Shown here: positions 1 through 8,529 of the stretch, piece after piece
Numbering within the stretch: the stretch's first letter is position 1
Layout: every line of letters begins with the position of its first letter
Assembly: GCF_003369795.1 (NCBI RefSeq)
Contig: NZ_CP026730.1
Span: 3,959,001-4,023,000 of the forward strand
Source: Streptomyces sp. CB09001
GTDB lineage: Bacteria > Actinomycetota > Actinomycetes > Streptomycetales > Streptomycetaceae
Direction: 5' to 3'
Length of the DNA stretch: 64,000 bases
The notes under the pieces: model-generated
What the model saw: only the letters and a program-made list of their open reading frames with translations
Database searches by the model: none
Told to the model about the DNA's origin: nothing
Made by a program: the position numbers and the translations under genes

Positions 1-1590
1 GCCGGAGCGCGGCACGGATCGCTGTACGGGAGAGGGGGCGCCGGACGTCGTGTCGTTGCCGGAGCGGGGAAGAGCGGGCCCCAGTCCGGCCCTGGGGCGT
101 CGCGGCGCCGCCCGCTGGACGGGCGGGCCCGGCGTCGTCGGCCGGTGTTCAGCGGCAGGTGTGGAGGAAGTACGGGCGGTGGGCGCGGGGCCGGACGACG
201 GGCCGGCGGCGCCCTGTGCGGGCGTGCCGCCGCCGGGCTCACGCGCGTCTCGTTGCACCGGCGCGGCGGGCGACGACGTGCCGCGCTCCGCCGCGGACGC
301 GGGTGGCGTGGCAGGGCCGGACTCGCGCGCCGCTCGCTGCACCGGCGCCCCGGCGTCGCGGGCCGGTGTGGAGGCGGGCCGCACCGGGCCGCTGCCGGAC
401 TCGCGGGCCGCTCGCTGCACCGGCGAACCGGACGACGGCGTACCGGACGACGGCGTACCGGATGACGTACCGCCGTCCCCTACGGGTGTCGTGTCGCCGC
501 CGGACCGGGGCTCGGCCCGGCGCACCGGGATGTCGGAGGGCGGCCGGGTGCCGGAGTCGGCGCCCGGCGCCGGGCTGTTCGCGCCCGGTGCCGCCGCGGT
601 CCGGGCGGATGCCGCACGCTGTACGGGAGGGCCGGCCGGGGCCGGGGAGCCCGCCGGCGGGGGCTGTTGCCGAGGGACGGCGGCGCGCTGCACCGGGGCG
701 CCGGGGCCCGCTCGGTCGCCGTCCGTCGACGAGGGTGCCGTCCCGGAGGACGCCGGCGGGGTGTCGGTGGTCCGGCGGCTCGCGGGCAGGGACCGGCGCT
801 GCACGGCCGACGCCCCGGACGGAGCCTTCGTCAGAGCCTGCCGCGGGCGGGGCGCGGCGGGCGGTACCGGCGTCACCCGCACTCCGCGCGCGGACTGGGC
901 CGGTGTGCTCGCTGCCGTCGCCGCCGGTGCGGACGGTGCCGGTGCCGATCCGGCGGCACGCGCCGCCCGCTGGACCGGCGGCGTGGCGGTGGACGCCGTG
1001 GACGGCGTCGGCCGGGGAGCCGACGCGCGCGACGCGCCGCCCCGCCTGCCCGGCGTGGCGCCCGCTGCGGACGTCCGCGTCGCCGGGACAGGAGCCGCCG
1101 CGGGTGCGCCGGGCGCGGCGGCGTCCGCCGGTATCGCGCGCAGGGGCGCGACCGGCATCCGCTGCACCGGCGGTGTGCCGTGCGGGGGAGCCAGGGGCGT
1201 GGACGTGGTCTGACGGGCCGGTGTGCCGAAGGCGCCCGACAGCAGGCTGTCGCCGGACGCCGGGTTCAGCACCGCGGGAGACGGCGCGCTCGTGAACGAC
1301 GGGTTCTGCCACGTCGGAAGGCGGCCGCCGAAACCGGCGTCCGCCACCCCCGTACGCGCCGCACCCGTGGCCCGCTGGATCGGCGGCAGGCCGGTCCAGG
1401 CGGCGACGGCCAAGGGCGCGGGACCGGTCGCGGGGCCGGCCGTGGGTGCCGTGCTCCCGCCCCGGTCCGAGTCCGAGTCCGAGGCCGGAGCCGGAGTCGG
1501 GTCGGGGGACGGGCCGGAGTACGAGGACACCTCGCCCCCGGTCCCGTCGTTGCCGTCCCGACGGCCCCGCAGCCGGTCCAGGAATCCCAC
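1..1590 (-). CDS. PVQR-repeat CIS-cluster protein, partial (3' end beyond left edge)
   Basis: The frame is open from a GTG at 1590 to the window edge (530 codons seen, no stop). An SD-like GGAGGG sits 7 bases before the GTG, and the gene begins 3 bases after the stop of the upstream 52-aa gene, so it is the next cistron of the sheath-tube operon. The N-terminus reads MGFLDRLRGRRDG; the rest is Pro/Ala/Ser/Thr-rich and looks disordered. About a dozen copies of a [PA][VI][QR]R(A) motif are spread through it (for example near 22, 111, 252, 333, 414, 630, 687, 797, 969, 1160 and 1375). Such VQR motifs are typical of DUF4157/eCIS-associated proteins. A short SGTPS tandem run lies near 430-470. No enzyme motif is visible. 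It may be a scaffold, a cargo-related protein or a DUF4157 protein whose catalytic domain lies outside the window; which of these cannot be told. Confidence 0.75.
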   Translation of the reverse strand, partial: MGFLDRLRGRRDGNDGTGGEVSSYSGPSPDPTPAPASDSDSDRGGSTAPTAGPATGPAPLAVAAWTGLPPIQRATGAARTGVADAGFGGRLPTWQNPSFTSAPSPAVLNPASGDSLLSGAFGTPARQTTSTPLAPPHGTPPVQRMPVAPLRAIPADAAAPGAPAAAPVPATRTSAAGATPGRRGGASRASAPRPTPSTASTATPPVQRAARAAGSAPAPSAPAATAASTPAQSARGVRVTPVPPAAPRPRQALTKAPSGASAVQRRSLPASRRTTDTPPASSGTAPSSTDGDRAGPGAPVQRAAVPRQQPPPAGSPAPAGPPVQRAASARTAAAPGANSPAPGADSGTRPPSDIPVRRAEPRSGGDTTPVGDGGTSSGTPSSGTPSSGSPVQRAARESGSGPVRPASTPARDAGAPVQRAARESGPATPPASAAERGTSSPAAPVQRDAREPGGGTPAQGAAGPSSGPAPTARTSSTPAAEHRPTTPGPPVQRAAPRRPRAGLGPALPRSGNDTTSGAPSPVQRSVPRSG

Positions 1591-1593
1591 CGA

Positions 1594-1752
1594 TCAGCCC
1601 TCCGCCGTGCCACGCGTCACGAGGGACGCGATCTGGTCCGTGTACCGGCGGCGGTCCTGGTGTTCCAGGTCCAGGATCGCCTCCAGGCTCCAGTGGAAGT
1701 GGTAGGCGACGTACGCGATCTCCTCGTGCAGCCGGTCGGTCGCGTACGTCAC
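1594..1752 (-). CDS. Small (52 aa) CIS-cluster protein, DUF6760-like
   Basis: A short reading frame starts with GTG at 1752, overlapping the TGA of the upstream gene in a GTGA arrangement, which suggests translational coupling. It ends with TGA at 1594, three bases before the next GTG start. The product begins MTYATDRLHEEIAYVAYHFH and contains a helical acidic/aromatic stretch followed by LEHQDRRRYTDQI. Small proteins of this look, often called DUF6760, sit between the tube and later genes in actinobacterial contractile-tail clusters; the family name is from memory. Position, tight spacing and coupling show that it belongs to the CIS operon. A structural or chaperone role in tail assembly is inference only. 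Confidence 0.7.
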   Translation of the reverse strand: MTYATDRLHEEIAYVAYHFHWSLEAILDLEHQDRRRYTDQIASLVTRGTAEG

Positions 1753-2282
1753 GATTCCCCCAGGCGGCTCCCGCCGAGTTCCACCTCGAAGGCCTCCGAG
1801 CAGTGCGGGCAGGCGACGGCCGCGCGGGTGTGCCCCTCCGCGTTGATCTGGCGGTAGAAGTCCTGGAGGAACGCCAGGTCGGAGGCGAACATGTTCTCCA
1901 CGATGCCGTCGTGCACCATCGACAGCGTGCCCAGCCGGGTGATGACCCGGCCGAGCAGCACCACCGACAGATACGCCGGGTTCTCCTGCACCCGAACGTC
2001 GCGCAGCGGGATCAGCTCGTCCCGTGCCGTCGACAGGCGCATCACACCGTCCTTGTGGACCGTGCCCGAGTCGTCGACGTACCCGCGCGGCAGCTCGAAG
2101 GGGAACTCGGTCCGCAACTCCTGCCGCGGAGCCGCTTCGACCGGGGGTCCGGCCGGAGGGCCGGCCGGCGGACCGGCCGGCGCCTCCGCCGGCGCGGCGG
2201 CCGGAGCCGAACGGGGGAAGTCCGCTCCCGCCGCCGCGGTCTGGGGTGCCGCGGCAGCTGCCTTGGCAGGCGTTCGCCGCAT
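1749..2282 (-). CDS. Conserved CIS/phage-tail operon protein with C-terminal CxxC motif
   Basis: This 177-residue protein has an Ala/Pro-rich low-complexity N-terminus (residues about 1-55, with PAGPPAGPPAGPP repeats). A folded part (60-165) contains LPRGYVDDSGTVHKDG and a C-terminal ACPHC motif near residue 162, suggesting one half of a zinc knuckle. The ATG overlaps the tube-gene stop (TAATG), and its own TGA overlaps the next GTG, so it is embedded in a coupled sheath-tube operon. Comparable proteins follow the tube gene in other actinobacterial contractile systems and in some phage tail operons. The function is not known to me; a tail-assembly or baseplate-accessory role is inferred from position. 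Confidence 0.8.
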   Translation of the reverse strand: MRRTPAKAAAAAPQTAAAGADFPRSAPAAAPAEAPAGPPAGPPAGPPVEAAPRQELRTEFPFELPRGYVDDSGTVHKDGVMRLSTARDELIPLRDVRVQENPAYLSVVLLGRVITRLGTLSMVHDGIVENMFASDLAFLQDFYRQINAEGHTRAAVACPHCSEAFEVELGGSRLGES

Positions 2283-2728
2283 TACTCGATGACCAGTTCT
2301 TCGAACACGATGGTGACGGTCTCGGTCAGCGCGGCGGCCTCACCGGCCTTCACCGGGCTCATGTCGATCTTGCTGCACCAGGCGTTGCGCAGGTTGTACC
2401 GCTTGACCGGGTTGTCCTCGTAGTCCATCACGATGATCGAGGCGTTCTTGCGGGCGGCGGACATACGACCCTCGAGCGAGTCGTTGATCCACTGGGTGAA
2501 CGAGCTCGACTGGGTCATACCCCGGACGACGGTGCACTGCCCGTCCTTCGCGGAGCCCGGCATCACGGCGATCTCGGTCTTGCCGGTCGCGCCGTTGTTC
2601 TGCGGGTACTTGATGACGTCCTGCTCGAGGGTGATGCCGTTGACCTCGGAGAGGTACTCGATCATCACACCGTCGATCTGCAGACCGAAATTGTGTGAAG
2701 TAAGGGAGTCACCCGGGTTCAGACTCAT
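2282..2728 (-). CDS. cis1: CIS inner tube protein (gp19-like tail tube)
   Basis: The 148-residue product starts MSLNPGDSLTSHNFGL and matches the phage T4 gp19-like tail-tube family in length and pattern, including the DGV, EVNGITLEQDVI and K-x-EIAVMPG-type stretches and a C-terminal ETVTIVFEELVIE strand. In contractile injection systems this protein stacks as hexamers to form the rigid inner tube that the sheath drives forward. It lies 86 bases after the sheath gene in the same direction, as in eCIS and T6SS-like clusters, and its stop overlaps the next start. Length and sequence look intact. The assignment to tube is firm; the name follows the Streptomyces CIS scheme (Cis1). Confidence 0.93.
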   Translation of the reverse strand: MSLNPGDSLTSHNFGLQIDGVMIEYLSEVNGITLEQDVIKYPQNNGATGKTEIAVMPGSAKDGQCTVVRGMTQSSSFTQWINDSLEGRMSAARKNASIIVMDYEDNPVKRYNLRNAWCSKIDMSPVKAGEAAALTETVTIVFEELVIE

Positions 2729-2814
2729 GTGTTCTCAGTCCTTCTGAGGCTTTTGACGATGGCGTACGAGGGAGTAGAGGGAGTGGGAGGGCGGAGTGCC
2801 GTCCGCTGCTCCTC

Positions 2815-4422
2815 CTACTCCTCCAGCTCCCCGCTGCCGCTGGAGAACTGGGCCAGCCGGAAGATCACGAACTCGGCGGGCTTGACCGGCGAGATGCCGA
2901 TCTCGCACACGACCCGGCCGAGGTCGACGGACTCCGGCGGGTTGGTCTCCTCGTCGCACTTGACGTAGTACGCCTCGGACGGGCTCTGGCCGAACAGGGC
3001 GCCGCTGCGCCACTCGTTGACCAGGAACGCGGAGATGTTGCGGCGGATGCGGGCCCAGAGGTTGTGGTCGTTCGGCTCGAAGACCACCCACTGGGTGCCG
3101 ATCAGGATCGACTCCTCCAGGTAGTTGAAGTACCGGCGGATGTTCAGGTAGCGCCACGCCGGGTCGGAGGAGAGGGTGCGCGCACCCCAGACGCGGATGC
3201 CGCGGCCGGGGAAGGAGCGGATGCAGTTGACGCCGATCGGGTTGAGCAGGTCCTGCTCGCCGCGGGTGATCTGCAGCTCCAGGTCCACGGCGCCGCGGAC
3301 GACCTCGTTGGCCGGGGCCTTGTGCACGCCGCGCTCGGCGTCGTTGCGGGCCCAGATGCCGGCGACGTGGCCGCTCGGCGGGACCAGGCGGGACTGGCCG
3401 GTCTTCGGGTCGAAGGACTTGATCCAGGGGTAGTACAGGGCCGCGTACTTGGAGTCGTAACCGGCCGTCTCCTGGCGCCAGACGCGGATCTGGCGGGCGT
3501 TCTGGTTCGGCGGCGGGTCGATGATGGCGACGCGGTCGCCCATCAGCTCGCAGTGGGCTATGAGACCGAGCTGGACGGCCTTGACGGCCTCCAGGTCGAT
3601 CGCGCCGCGCTGGTAGGCGGCCATCAGGTCGGGCACCGCGACCATGGAGATCTCGTCGATCGCCTCCAGGCCGCCGAAGCCGGTGCGGTCCGCGGAGTCG
3701 CCGATGTACTCGGTCGGGCCCGCCTGCGCGCTCTCCACCTGCCCGGCCGGAACGGCGGGGGCGGCGGACGGCGGCGCGGGCAGCGTCAGGGTCTGGTTCT
3801 CCGGCCGGGCCAGCTGCGCGGACGGCGCGGCCTCGGTCACGGTGATGAGCTTGGAGCGCTCCTTGACCTGGGTGACGACGTAGGAGCGGTTGCCCTTCTT
3901 GGCGCTCACGTCGAAGGTCTCGACCGGCTTGTCGCCGTCCTTGACGATCAGCTTGAAGCGCTCGGCGGGGCCCTCGCCCTCGGGGTCGGCGACCTCGACG
4001 GTCAGCGGGCCGCTCTGGCCGGCCGCGTTGGCCGTCACGGCGAACGTGCCGAGCTGCTTGGGCTCGGCGGCGGGCAGCGCGGCCTTGGCGGCGCTGCCGG
4101 TGACGGCGGCGGGCGCGGTGGTGCCGTTCGCGTCGTCGCCCACGGCGGAGTCGTCGGCCGAACCGCCGACCCGGACGACGTAGGCGGCGGAGCCACCGTT
4201 GTTGAAGAACCCGTAGACGGAGTGCGCGAGGTAGTACCCGCCGGTGAAGTCACCGAACGCCGCGACGTACTGCGTCCAGTTGGTCACCAGCGTGGGCTCG
4301 TTCAGCGGGCCGGTCGGGGCGAGACCGACGAAGGCCGCCACCGACGTGCCCACTCCCTCGATCGGGCGCGAGCCGCTGGCCACCTCCTCGACGTAGACGC
4401 CGGGCGACAGGTAGGACGGCAT
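2815..4422 (-). CDS. cis2: CIS contractile sheath protein
   Basis: The 535-residue product begins MPSYLSPGVYVEEVASGSRP, the hallmark N-terminus of phage/eCIS sheath proteins, followed by GVGTSVAAFVGLAPTGP and the LVTNW...YLAHSVYGFFNNGG region. The conserved C-terminal domain (about residues 370-535) contains GVNCIRSFPGRGIRVWGART, which is typical of the family, and ends in VCEIGISPVKPAEFVIFRL. A variable middle part (about 120-260) is the likely surface domain. The protein polymerises around the tube and contracts to fire it. In Streptomyces such systems are reported to be intracellular and linked to cell death and development. The ATG at 4422 follows AGGAGAG. A broken partial copy of this gene lies at about 22.1-22.4 kb. 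Confidence 0.95.
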   Translation of the reverse strand: MPSYLSPGVYVEEVASGSRPIEGVGTSVAAFVGLAPTGPLNEPTLVTNWTQYVAAFGDFTGGYYLAHSVYGFFNNGGSAAYVVRVGGSADDSAVGDDANGTTAPAAVTGSAAKAALPAAEPKQLGTFAVTANAAGQSGPLTVEVADPEGEGPAERFKLIVKDGDKPVETFDVSAKKGNRSYVVTQVKERSKLITVTEAAPSAQLARPENQTLTLPAPPSAAPAVPAGQVESAQAGPTEYIGDSADRTGFGGLEAIDEISMVAVPDLMAAYQRGAIDLEAVKAVQLGLIAHCELMGDRVAIIDPPPNQNARQIRVWRQETAGYDSKYAALYYPWIKSFDPKTGQSRLVPPSGHVAGIWARNDAERGVHKAPANEVVRGAVDLELQITRGEQDLLNPIGVNCIRSFPGRGIRVWGARTLSSDPAWRYLNIRRYFNYLEESILIGTQWVVFEPNDHNLWARIRRNISAFLVNEWRSGALFGQSPSEAYYVKCDEETNPPESVDLGRVVCEIGISPVKPAEFVIFRLAQFSSGSGELEE

Positions 4423-4753
4423 GCTCTGCTCTCCTCGGGGTACGAGACAGGACGCCCCTCAGCCTCACGCGCGCGTTGCCGCCACCGAAACGTCCCCGGG
4501 TGCCGGTACGGGGGCACGTTCCCTGCCCCCGGTCGTGCCCATTGGGGCAGACTCCTGCGGATTGCCGGTACTTCCCCTCGAAGACCCCTGGTGGACGCCC
4601 GGCGTTTCTGATTCAACGTCTTGTGTCGACTGTCAGTTCGCCAGGATGTCATCTTGCGATCAAGCCCCGTTCCGGGGCGCGCCGTCCCGCCGCACCGGGG
4701 CGCTGCCCCGCATGGGCCGGGAACGGTGACGGGGTGTCAGGAGGGGATCGTCC
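4423..4753. promoter_or_regulatory. Divergent CIS promoter region with clustered GGGCA/TGCCC half-sites
   Basis: This 331-bp gene-free region separates the leftward sheath operon from the rightward coiled-coil gene. It holds four half-sites in 40 bp: GGGCA 4512-4516, TGCCC 4524-4528, TGCCC 4536-4540 and GGGCA 4545-4549. The first pair extends to a 7+7 inverted repeat with a 7-base spacer (4510-4530). The same half-sites recur upstream of other genes of this cluster. I could not place convincing -10/-35 hexamers. The rightward gene has a strong SD (AGGAGGGG) 8 bases before its GTG. Binding by a cluster regulator is inference. Confidence 0.5.
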
Positions 4754-7642
4754 GTGTCGGACCGCTTGAACCACACGCAGAGACACCGCCCGGCCGAGGC
4801 CGCTCCGGCGCGGCCCCGCCCGCAGGGACGCCCGCAACCTCCGCTCGCCTTGCTGCAGGCAGCGGCGGGAAACCGGGCCGTGACCTCGGCGATCCGGCGT
4901 GGGTCGTCCGGTACGGCCGTCCAGCGCGCGGTCGGTACGGCGCAACTCCCCCGGGGCACGGTGGTGGCGCGGGCGGCCTCGGCGCCGGTGGACGACCTGC
5001 AGATCACGCCGGTGACGGAGTCCGAGCGGCCGGGCGGTACGACGGGCCGGGGCGCGGACACGGCGGCCGAGCAGCAGGCGGCCGTGGACGAGGTGACCGC
5101 CCAGAAGGCGAAGGTCGCTGCCGCGTCGCTGGCGCGGGCCGATGCGGAGACCGACGTGTGGGAGGCGTCCGGGGAAGCGGCCGAGGCACGCGGGAAGGCG
5201 GCGGCGGCCCGGGGCAGGGCGGAAAAGCTGGAAGGGGCCGCCGGGGCCGCGGAGCGGAGCCGGACGAACTCGCTCGAGGCCGAGGAGAAGTTCACCGAGG
5301 CGGCCGGCACGGCGACGGAGAAGCAGCAGACCGCCGAGGAGAGGGCGGGCGGGCTCCAGGACACCGAGCGTGGGCAACGCGCGGCGGCGAAGGCGGCCCG
5401 TGCCGAGGAGCGGAAGTACACGGAGAGGGCCGAGGAGGCCGAGGGGAAGCGGAAGGCCGCCAAGGGCAGGGCGGCGGACTTCAAGAAGCAGGCCGACGAG
5501 GCCGGACGGAAGCAGGAGGCCGCCGAGGCCAAGGTGGCGCAGCTCAGGAAGCAGGCCAAGGAGGCCAAGGAACAGCAGGAGGCCGCCGAGACCGCGGCAC
5601 GGGCGAAGGCGGAGGCCGAGGACCAGGCGCAGCGGCGGGCGGCCAGGGCCGAGGCCGAGGCCGAGGCCGAGGACAAGATCGCGCAAAGAGTGAAGAAGTG
5701 GGCCGAGGAGGCGGCCGACGCGCTGAAGAAGGCGGGGGTTGCCGAGGAGGATGCGCGTCGGCGGGCGGGGGAGGGCAAGGCCGCCGAGGAGGCGCGGAAG
5801 AAGGCCGAGGACGAGGCGAGCGCGTGCGCCGAGGACCGGGACACGGCGCAGGAGCAGGCGAAGGCGGCCGGGGATCTGGCAGCGCGGCGGGACAAGGACG
5901 CCGACGCCGCGGCGCGGGAGCGCGGCAAGGCCGAGCGTGAGGCGGCACGGCACAAGGAGGCCGCGGACAAGGCGCTGGGGCAGGCCGACCGGGCCCAGGC
6001 CGACGCGGACAAGCAGGCGCACGTCGCGGCGGCGCGGCGGCAGCAGGCGGAGGCGGCCCGCGCCGAGGAGCGGGGGCACGCGCAGGACGCGGCCGAAGCA
6101 CAGAACAGGGCAGCGGTCGCGGGGCAGAAGCAGTTGGACCAGAGGGCGTCCCAGAGCACGGCGACGACGGCGCTGAGCGCGGCGAAGGAGGCCCGGGAGG
6201 CGGAGAAGAAGGCGAAGGAGGCCGCGGCGGAGGCCGCGAAGGAGGCCGCGGCAAAGACGGACGGAGCAGAGCCGGCAGGTACCGGCAAGGCCCGCGGGAC
6301 CCGCCGCAAGCAGGCCAGGGACGCCGCCGGTAAGGGCAACGCCAAGGTCAAGGCATGGACCGACGTCCCCGACGTGGGGGCCCTGCGGGCCAGCGCGCCG
6401 TACAGCGGAACGCAGCGGGCGGAGGCGACGCAGCACGGGGACACCGGGACGGTGCATGACACCGCAGCCCAGCAGTTGGGCGAGGCCGTGCCCAACACGG
6501 TCGCCGACCTCACCGGCACCATCGACAACGTGAGGGCGTTGAAGAACTCGTACAAGAAGCGCGACGAGTCGGGTCCGGCTTCCCACGAGCACCGGAAGAA
6601 CCTGAGAACCAAGTTCAACGGCGCGGTGACGGCCGGCCTCATGCTCATCAACGACGCTGTGAAGGGCGCCGACAACATCGGCAGAGTCACCGAGAACGCG
6701 GCCGGAATGGCTGAGCTCGGCGCCGCCGGCGGTGGCCTCACCATCGCGTTCTCCGCCCTGACCGTCGGCCGCGACGTCAAGGTCTTCAAGGACACGCGTG
6801 CGCAGCGCAAGGAGCTGAAGACGCACTTCAGTGGAGAAATCGCCAAGCGCGACCGAAAGCTCCAAGATGTTCTCGACGCCTTGGGAACGGCCAACACGAA
6901 ACTGGCCCAGGATTCCGTCAGTCTGGCGGCCGCGGAGCCCGGCGCGGAAGCGGAGGCGCTGCAGGCGGTCGAGGCCGGTCGCACCCACATCGAGGGCCTG
7001 AGGCAGGAGCTGATGGGGCACTTGGCCAGCGGGCGGGACTACGCGGTGATGAAGAAGAAGAGGAAACTCAGGCGCCGCGCCATCAACGGGGGCGGCAACA
7101 TCGCGCGCACCACCGCCGGCGCCGTGGCGATCGCGGCCGCGGTAGGAGCGGTCTCCGGCGGGATCGGGGCCGGTGTGGTGGGCGCTACGACGGCAGTGGC
7201 CCTGGGCGAAGGCGCGGTCGAGAAGGGCCTGCGGAAGGCCAACAAGCGTTACGACTCGGTACGGGACTACCAGAAGCACGCCCGGACCACCCTGCCTCAG
7301 GAAGGAACGCCGACGCCCGAGCCGCCCAGGCTGGACGAGGACGGCCGGGGCAGAAAGAGCAACGCGTTGAAGGAGGCGATCACGGTGACGCACCCCATCA
7401 AGCAGGGAAAGCGGCAGCTCAACGCGCAGGAGCTCTACGCGCAGGCGGCCGGTCCGGCCGTGCCCGTGGGCGAGAACGTCCCCGAGGACATCCGGCGCAA
7501 GGCCCGTGACTTCCTCAAGGCCCTCAAGTGCAGCCCGGTGAAGCACAAGCAGGACGACGAGCAGTGGCTGGCCTCGCTCAACGACCCCGACCTGCAGACG
7601 GAGTGGGAAGAGGCGATAGCCAAGGCGCTCTCCTCGCTCTGA
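4754..7642 (+). CDS. CIS-cluster coiled-coil protein with VQR/AGN motif and hydrophobic hairpin; candidate cargo/toxin
   Basis: This 962-residue protein opens with a CIS-associated tag-like N-terminus: LLQAAAGNRAV at about 34-44 and AVQRAV at about 55-60. Residues about 100-490 are an extremely long Ala/Glu/Lys/Arg-rich coiled coil. A folded C-terminal half (about 550-960) follows, with a helical hydrophobic segment (LGAAGGGLTIAFSALTVG, about 660) and, at about 785-825, a Gly/Ala-rich stretch containing AVGAVSGGIGAGVVGA that resembles a glycine-zipper membrane hairpin. No signal peptide is seen. It faces away from the sheath operon across a shared promoter region and precedes a DUF4157-like gene with the same N-terminal motif. 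Coiled coil plus glycine-zipper recalls alpha-helical pore-forming toxins, but this is inference; a structural or tape-measure-like role is the alternative. The GTG start is supported by AGGAGGGG upstream. Confidence 0.8.
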   Translation: MSDRLNHTQRHRPAEAAPARPRPQGRPQPPLALLQAAAGNRAVTSAIRRGSSGTAVQRAVGTAQLPRGTVVARAASAPVDDLQITPVTESERPGGTTGRGADTAAEQQAAVDEVTAQKAKVAAASLARADAETDVWEASGEAAEARGKAAAARGRAEKLEGAAGAAERSRTNSLEAEEKFTEAAGTATEKQQTAEERAGGLQDTERGQRAAAKAARAEERKYTERAEEAEGKRKAAKGRAADFKKQADEAGRKQEAAEAKVAQLRKQAKEAKEQQEAAETAARAKAEAEDQAQRRAARAEAEAEAEDKIAQRVKKWAEEAADALKKAGVAEEDARRRAGEGKAAEEARKKAEDEASACAEDRDTAQEQAKAAGDLAARRDKDADAAARERGKAEREAARHKEAADKALGQADRAQADADKQAHVAAARRQQAEAARAEERGHAQDAAEAQNRAAVAGQKQLDQRASQSTATTALSAAKEAREAEKKAKEAAAEAAKEAAAKTDGAEPAGTGKARGTRRKQARDAAGKGNAKVKAWTDVPDVGALRASAPYSGTQRAEATQHGDTGTVHDTAAQQLGEAVPNTVADLTGTIDNVRALKNSYKKRDESGPASHEHRKNLRTKFNGAVTAGLMLINDAVKGADNIGRVTENAAGMAELGAAGGGLTIAFSALTVGRDVKVFKDTRAQRKELKTHFSGEIAKRDRKLQDVLDALGTANTKLAQDSVSLAAAEPGAEAEALQAVEAGRTHIEGLRQELMGHLASGRDYAVMKKKRKLRRRAINGGGNIARTTAGAVAIAAAVGAVSGGIGAGVVGATTAVALGEGAVEKGLRKANKRYDSVRDYQKHARTTLPQEGTPTPEPPRLDEDGRGRKSNALKEAITVTHPIKQGKRQLNAQELYAQAAGPAVPVGENVPEDIRRKARDFLKALKCSPVKHKQDDEQWLASLNDPDLQTEWEEAIAKALSSL

Positions 7643-7693
7643 GCCTCCCGTGCTGTGACCGGACGCGGCACCGGGCGCCGTTGCCCCCGGTGT

Positions 7694-7736
7694 TGCCCGC
7701 GCAGACCTGTCGACGGCGGGGAAGTTCCGGTAGTGC
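7694..7736 (+). promoter_or_regulatory. Putative promoter of the DUF4157-like gene
   Basis: A TGCCC half-site (7694-7698) is followed by 9 bases, a -35-like TGTCGA (7708-7713), 17 bases, and a -10-like TAGTGC (7731-7736), about 33 bases before the ATG. The 9 and 17 spacing equals that of the promoters of the three downstream paralogues. The upstream GGGCA half-site is not recognisable here. The hexamers are weak, so this rests on the shared layout. Confidence 0.4.
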
Positions 7737-7769
7737 TGAGGGTTACACGTCCGGTGTCGAAGGGAGCGC

Positions 7770-8501
7770 ATGGTGCGCGCGCACGAGGAAGCCGCCGACC
7801 AGCAGGCCGCCCGGGGCGGCCGCGCTCCACACCGGGTCACGCCCGCGCCCCTCACCGCGGTGGGCGGAGCGCCGATGGCGGCGGCGACGGTCCTGGCGCT
7901 CCAGAGCAGCGCCGGCAACGCCGCCGTCCAGCGGGTGGTCGCCCGGGACGCGCACCAGCACGGTCCCGGCTGCGGGCACACCGTCCAGCGCCGCCTCGAC
8001 CCGGACGCGCACCAGCACGGCGCGGGCTGCGGGCACGACGGGATCGACGACCGGAGCCCGGAGGGGCAGCACCAGCTTCTGGACGAGGCCAAGAGGTCGC
8101 CGAGTTCGTCGCTCCCCGGGTCCTTCCTCGACAAGGCCGTGCCGTTCTATCAGAATCCCGCCCTCGCCGGTGCCCGCATGCACACGGGCCCGATCGCCCA
8201 GCGCGCGACGGCGGCCATGGGCGCCGAGGCCATGACGATCGGCATGGACGTGTTCCTCGGCCCGTCCGCCATCGGCAACAGCGAGATCCTCGCCCACGAG
8301 GCCAGCCACCTCGACAAGAACAGCAGAGGAATCACGGAGACGGGCAGCGGGAGCGGCGGCGCCCCCCCGGTCACGGACCCGGGGCAGAGTTCCGAGGTCG
8401 CGGCGGTGAACGACGGAGCGGCTTTCTCGGCGGGAGAAACCGTCGCCCCGTCCCTCGTCGCCCAGCGAGCGGTCACCGACGACGTGGACGACGCCGTGTA
8501 G
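7770..8501 (+). CDS. DUF4157-like (eCIS core) protein with HExxH motif and HxHGxGCGH repeats
   Basis: The 243-residue product has the CIS-associated N-terminal motif LALQSSAGNAAVQRVV (about 43-58). Two near-identical His/Cys motifs follow, HQHGPGCGH and HQHGAGCGH (about 62-90), separated by TVQRRLDPDA. The main domain (about 105-200) ends in ILAHEASHLDKN, an HExxH metallopeptidase-type motif, preceded by MTIGMDVFLGP as in DUF4157 proteins (which usually show a G-x-D-V/I-F stretch then HELTH). DUF4157 proteins are the commonest eCIS-associated accessory family; some are proteases or cargo. The paired His/Cys motifs look metal-binding and are unusual. The ATG at 7770 follows GAAGGGAG. It is co-directional with the gene before and the three membrane proteins after. 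Cargo or cargo-processing roles are both possible. Confidence 0.8.
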   Translation: MVRAHEEAADQQAARGGRAPHRVTPAPLTAVGGAPMAAATVLALQSSAGNAAVQRVVARDAHQHGPGCGHTVQRRLDPDAHQHGAGCGHDGIDDRSPEGQHQLLDEAKRSPSSSLPGSFLDKAVPFYQNPALAGARMHTGPIAQRATAAMGAEAMTIGMDVFLGPSAIGNSEILAHEASHLDKNSRGITETGSGSGGAPPVTDPGQSSEVAAVNDGAAFSAGETVAPSLVAQRAVTDDVDDAV

Positions 8502-8529
8502 ACCCGCTCGCCCCGCGGACGGCCCCTTC

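Noticed and set aside
50..1213. Long plus-strand frame rich in RCTG motifs
   Set aside because: It is the antisense shadow of the minus-strand PVQR protein; the PVQR frame has the SD, coupling to the upstream operon and family motifs.
4649..8134. A 1161-codon minus-strand open frame
   Set aside because: It lies opposite the coiled-coil and DUF4157-like genes, is Leu/Arg-rich low complexity as expected of antisense high-GC DNA, and has no motif or SD.
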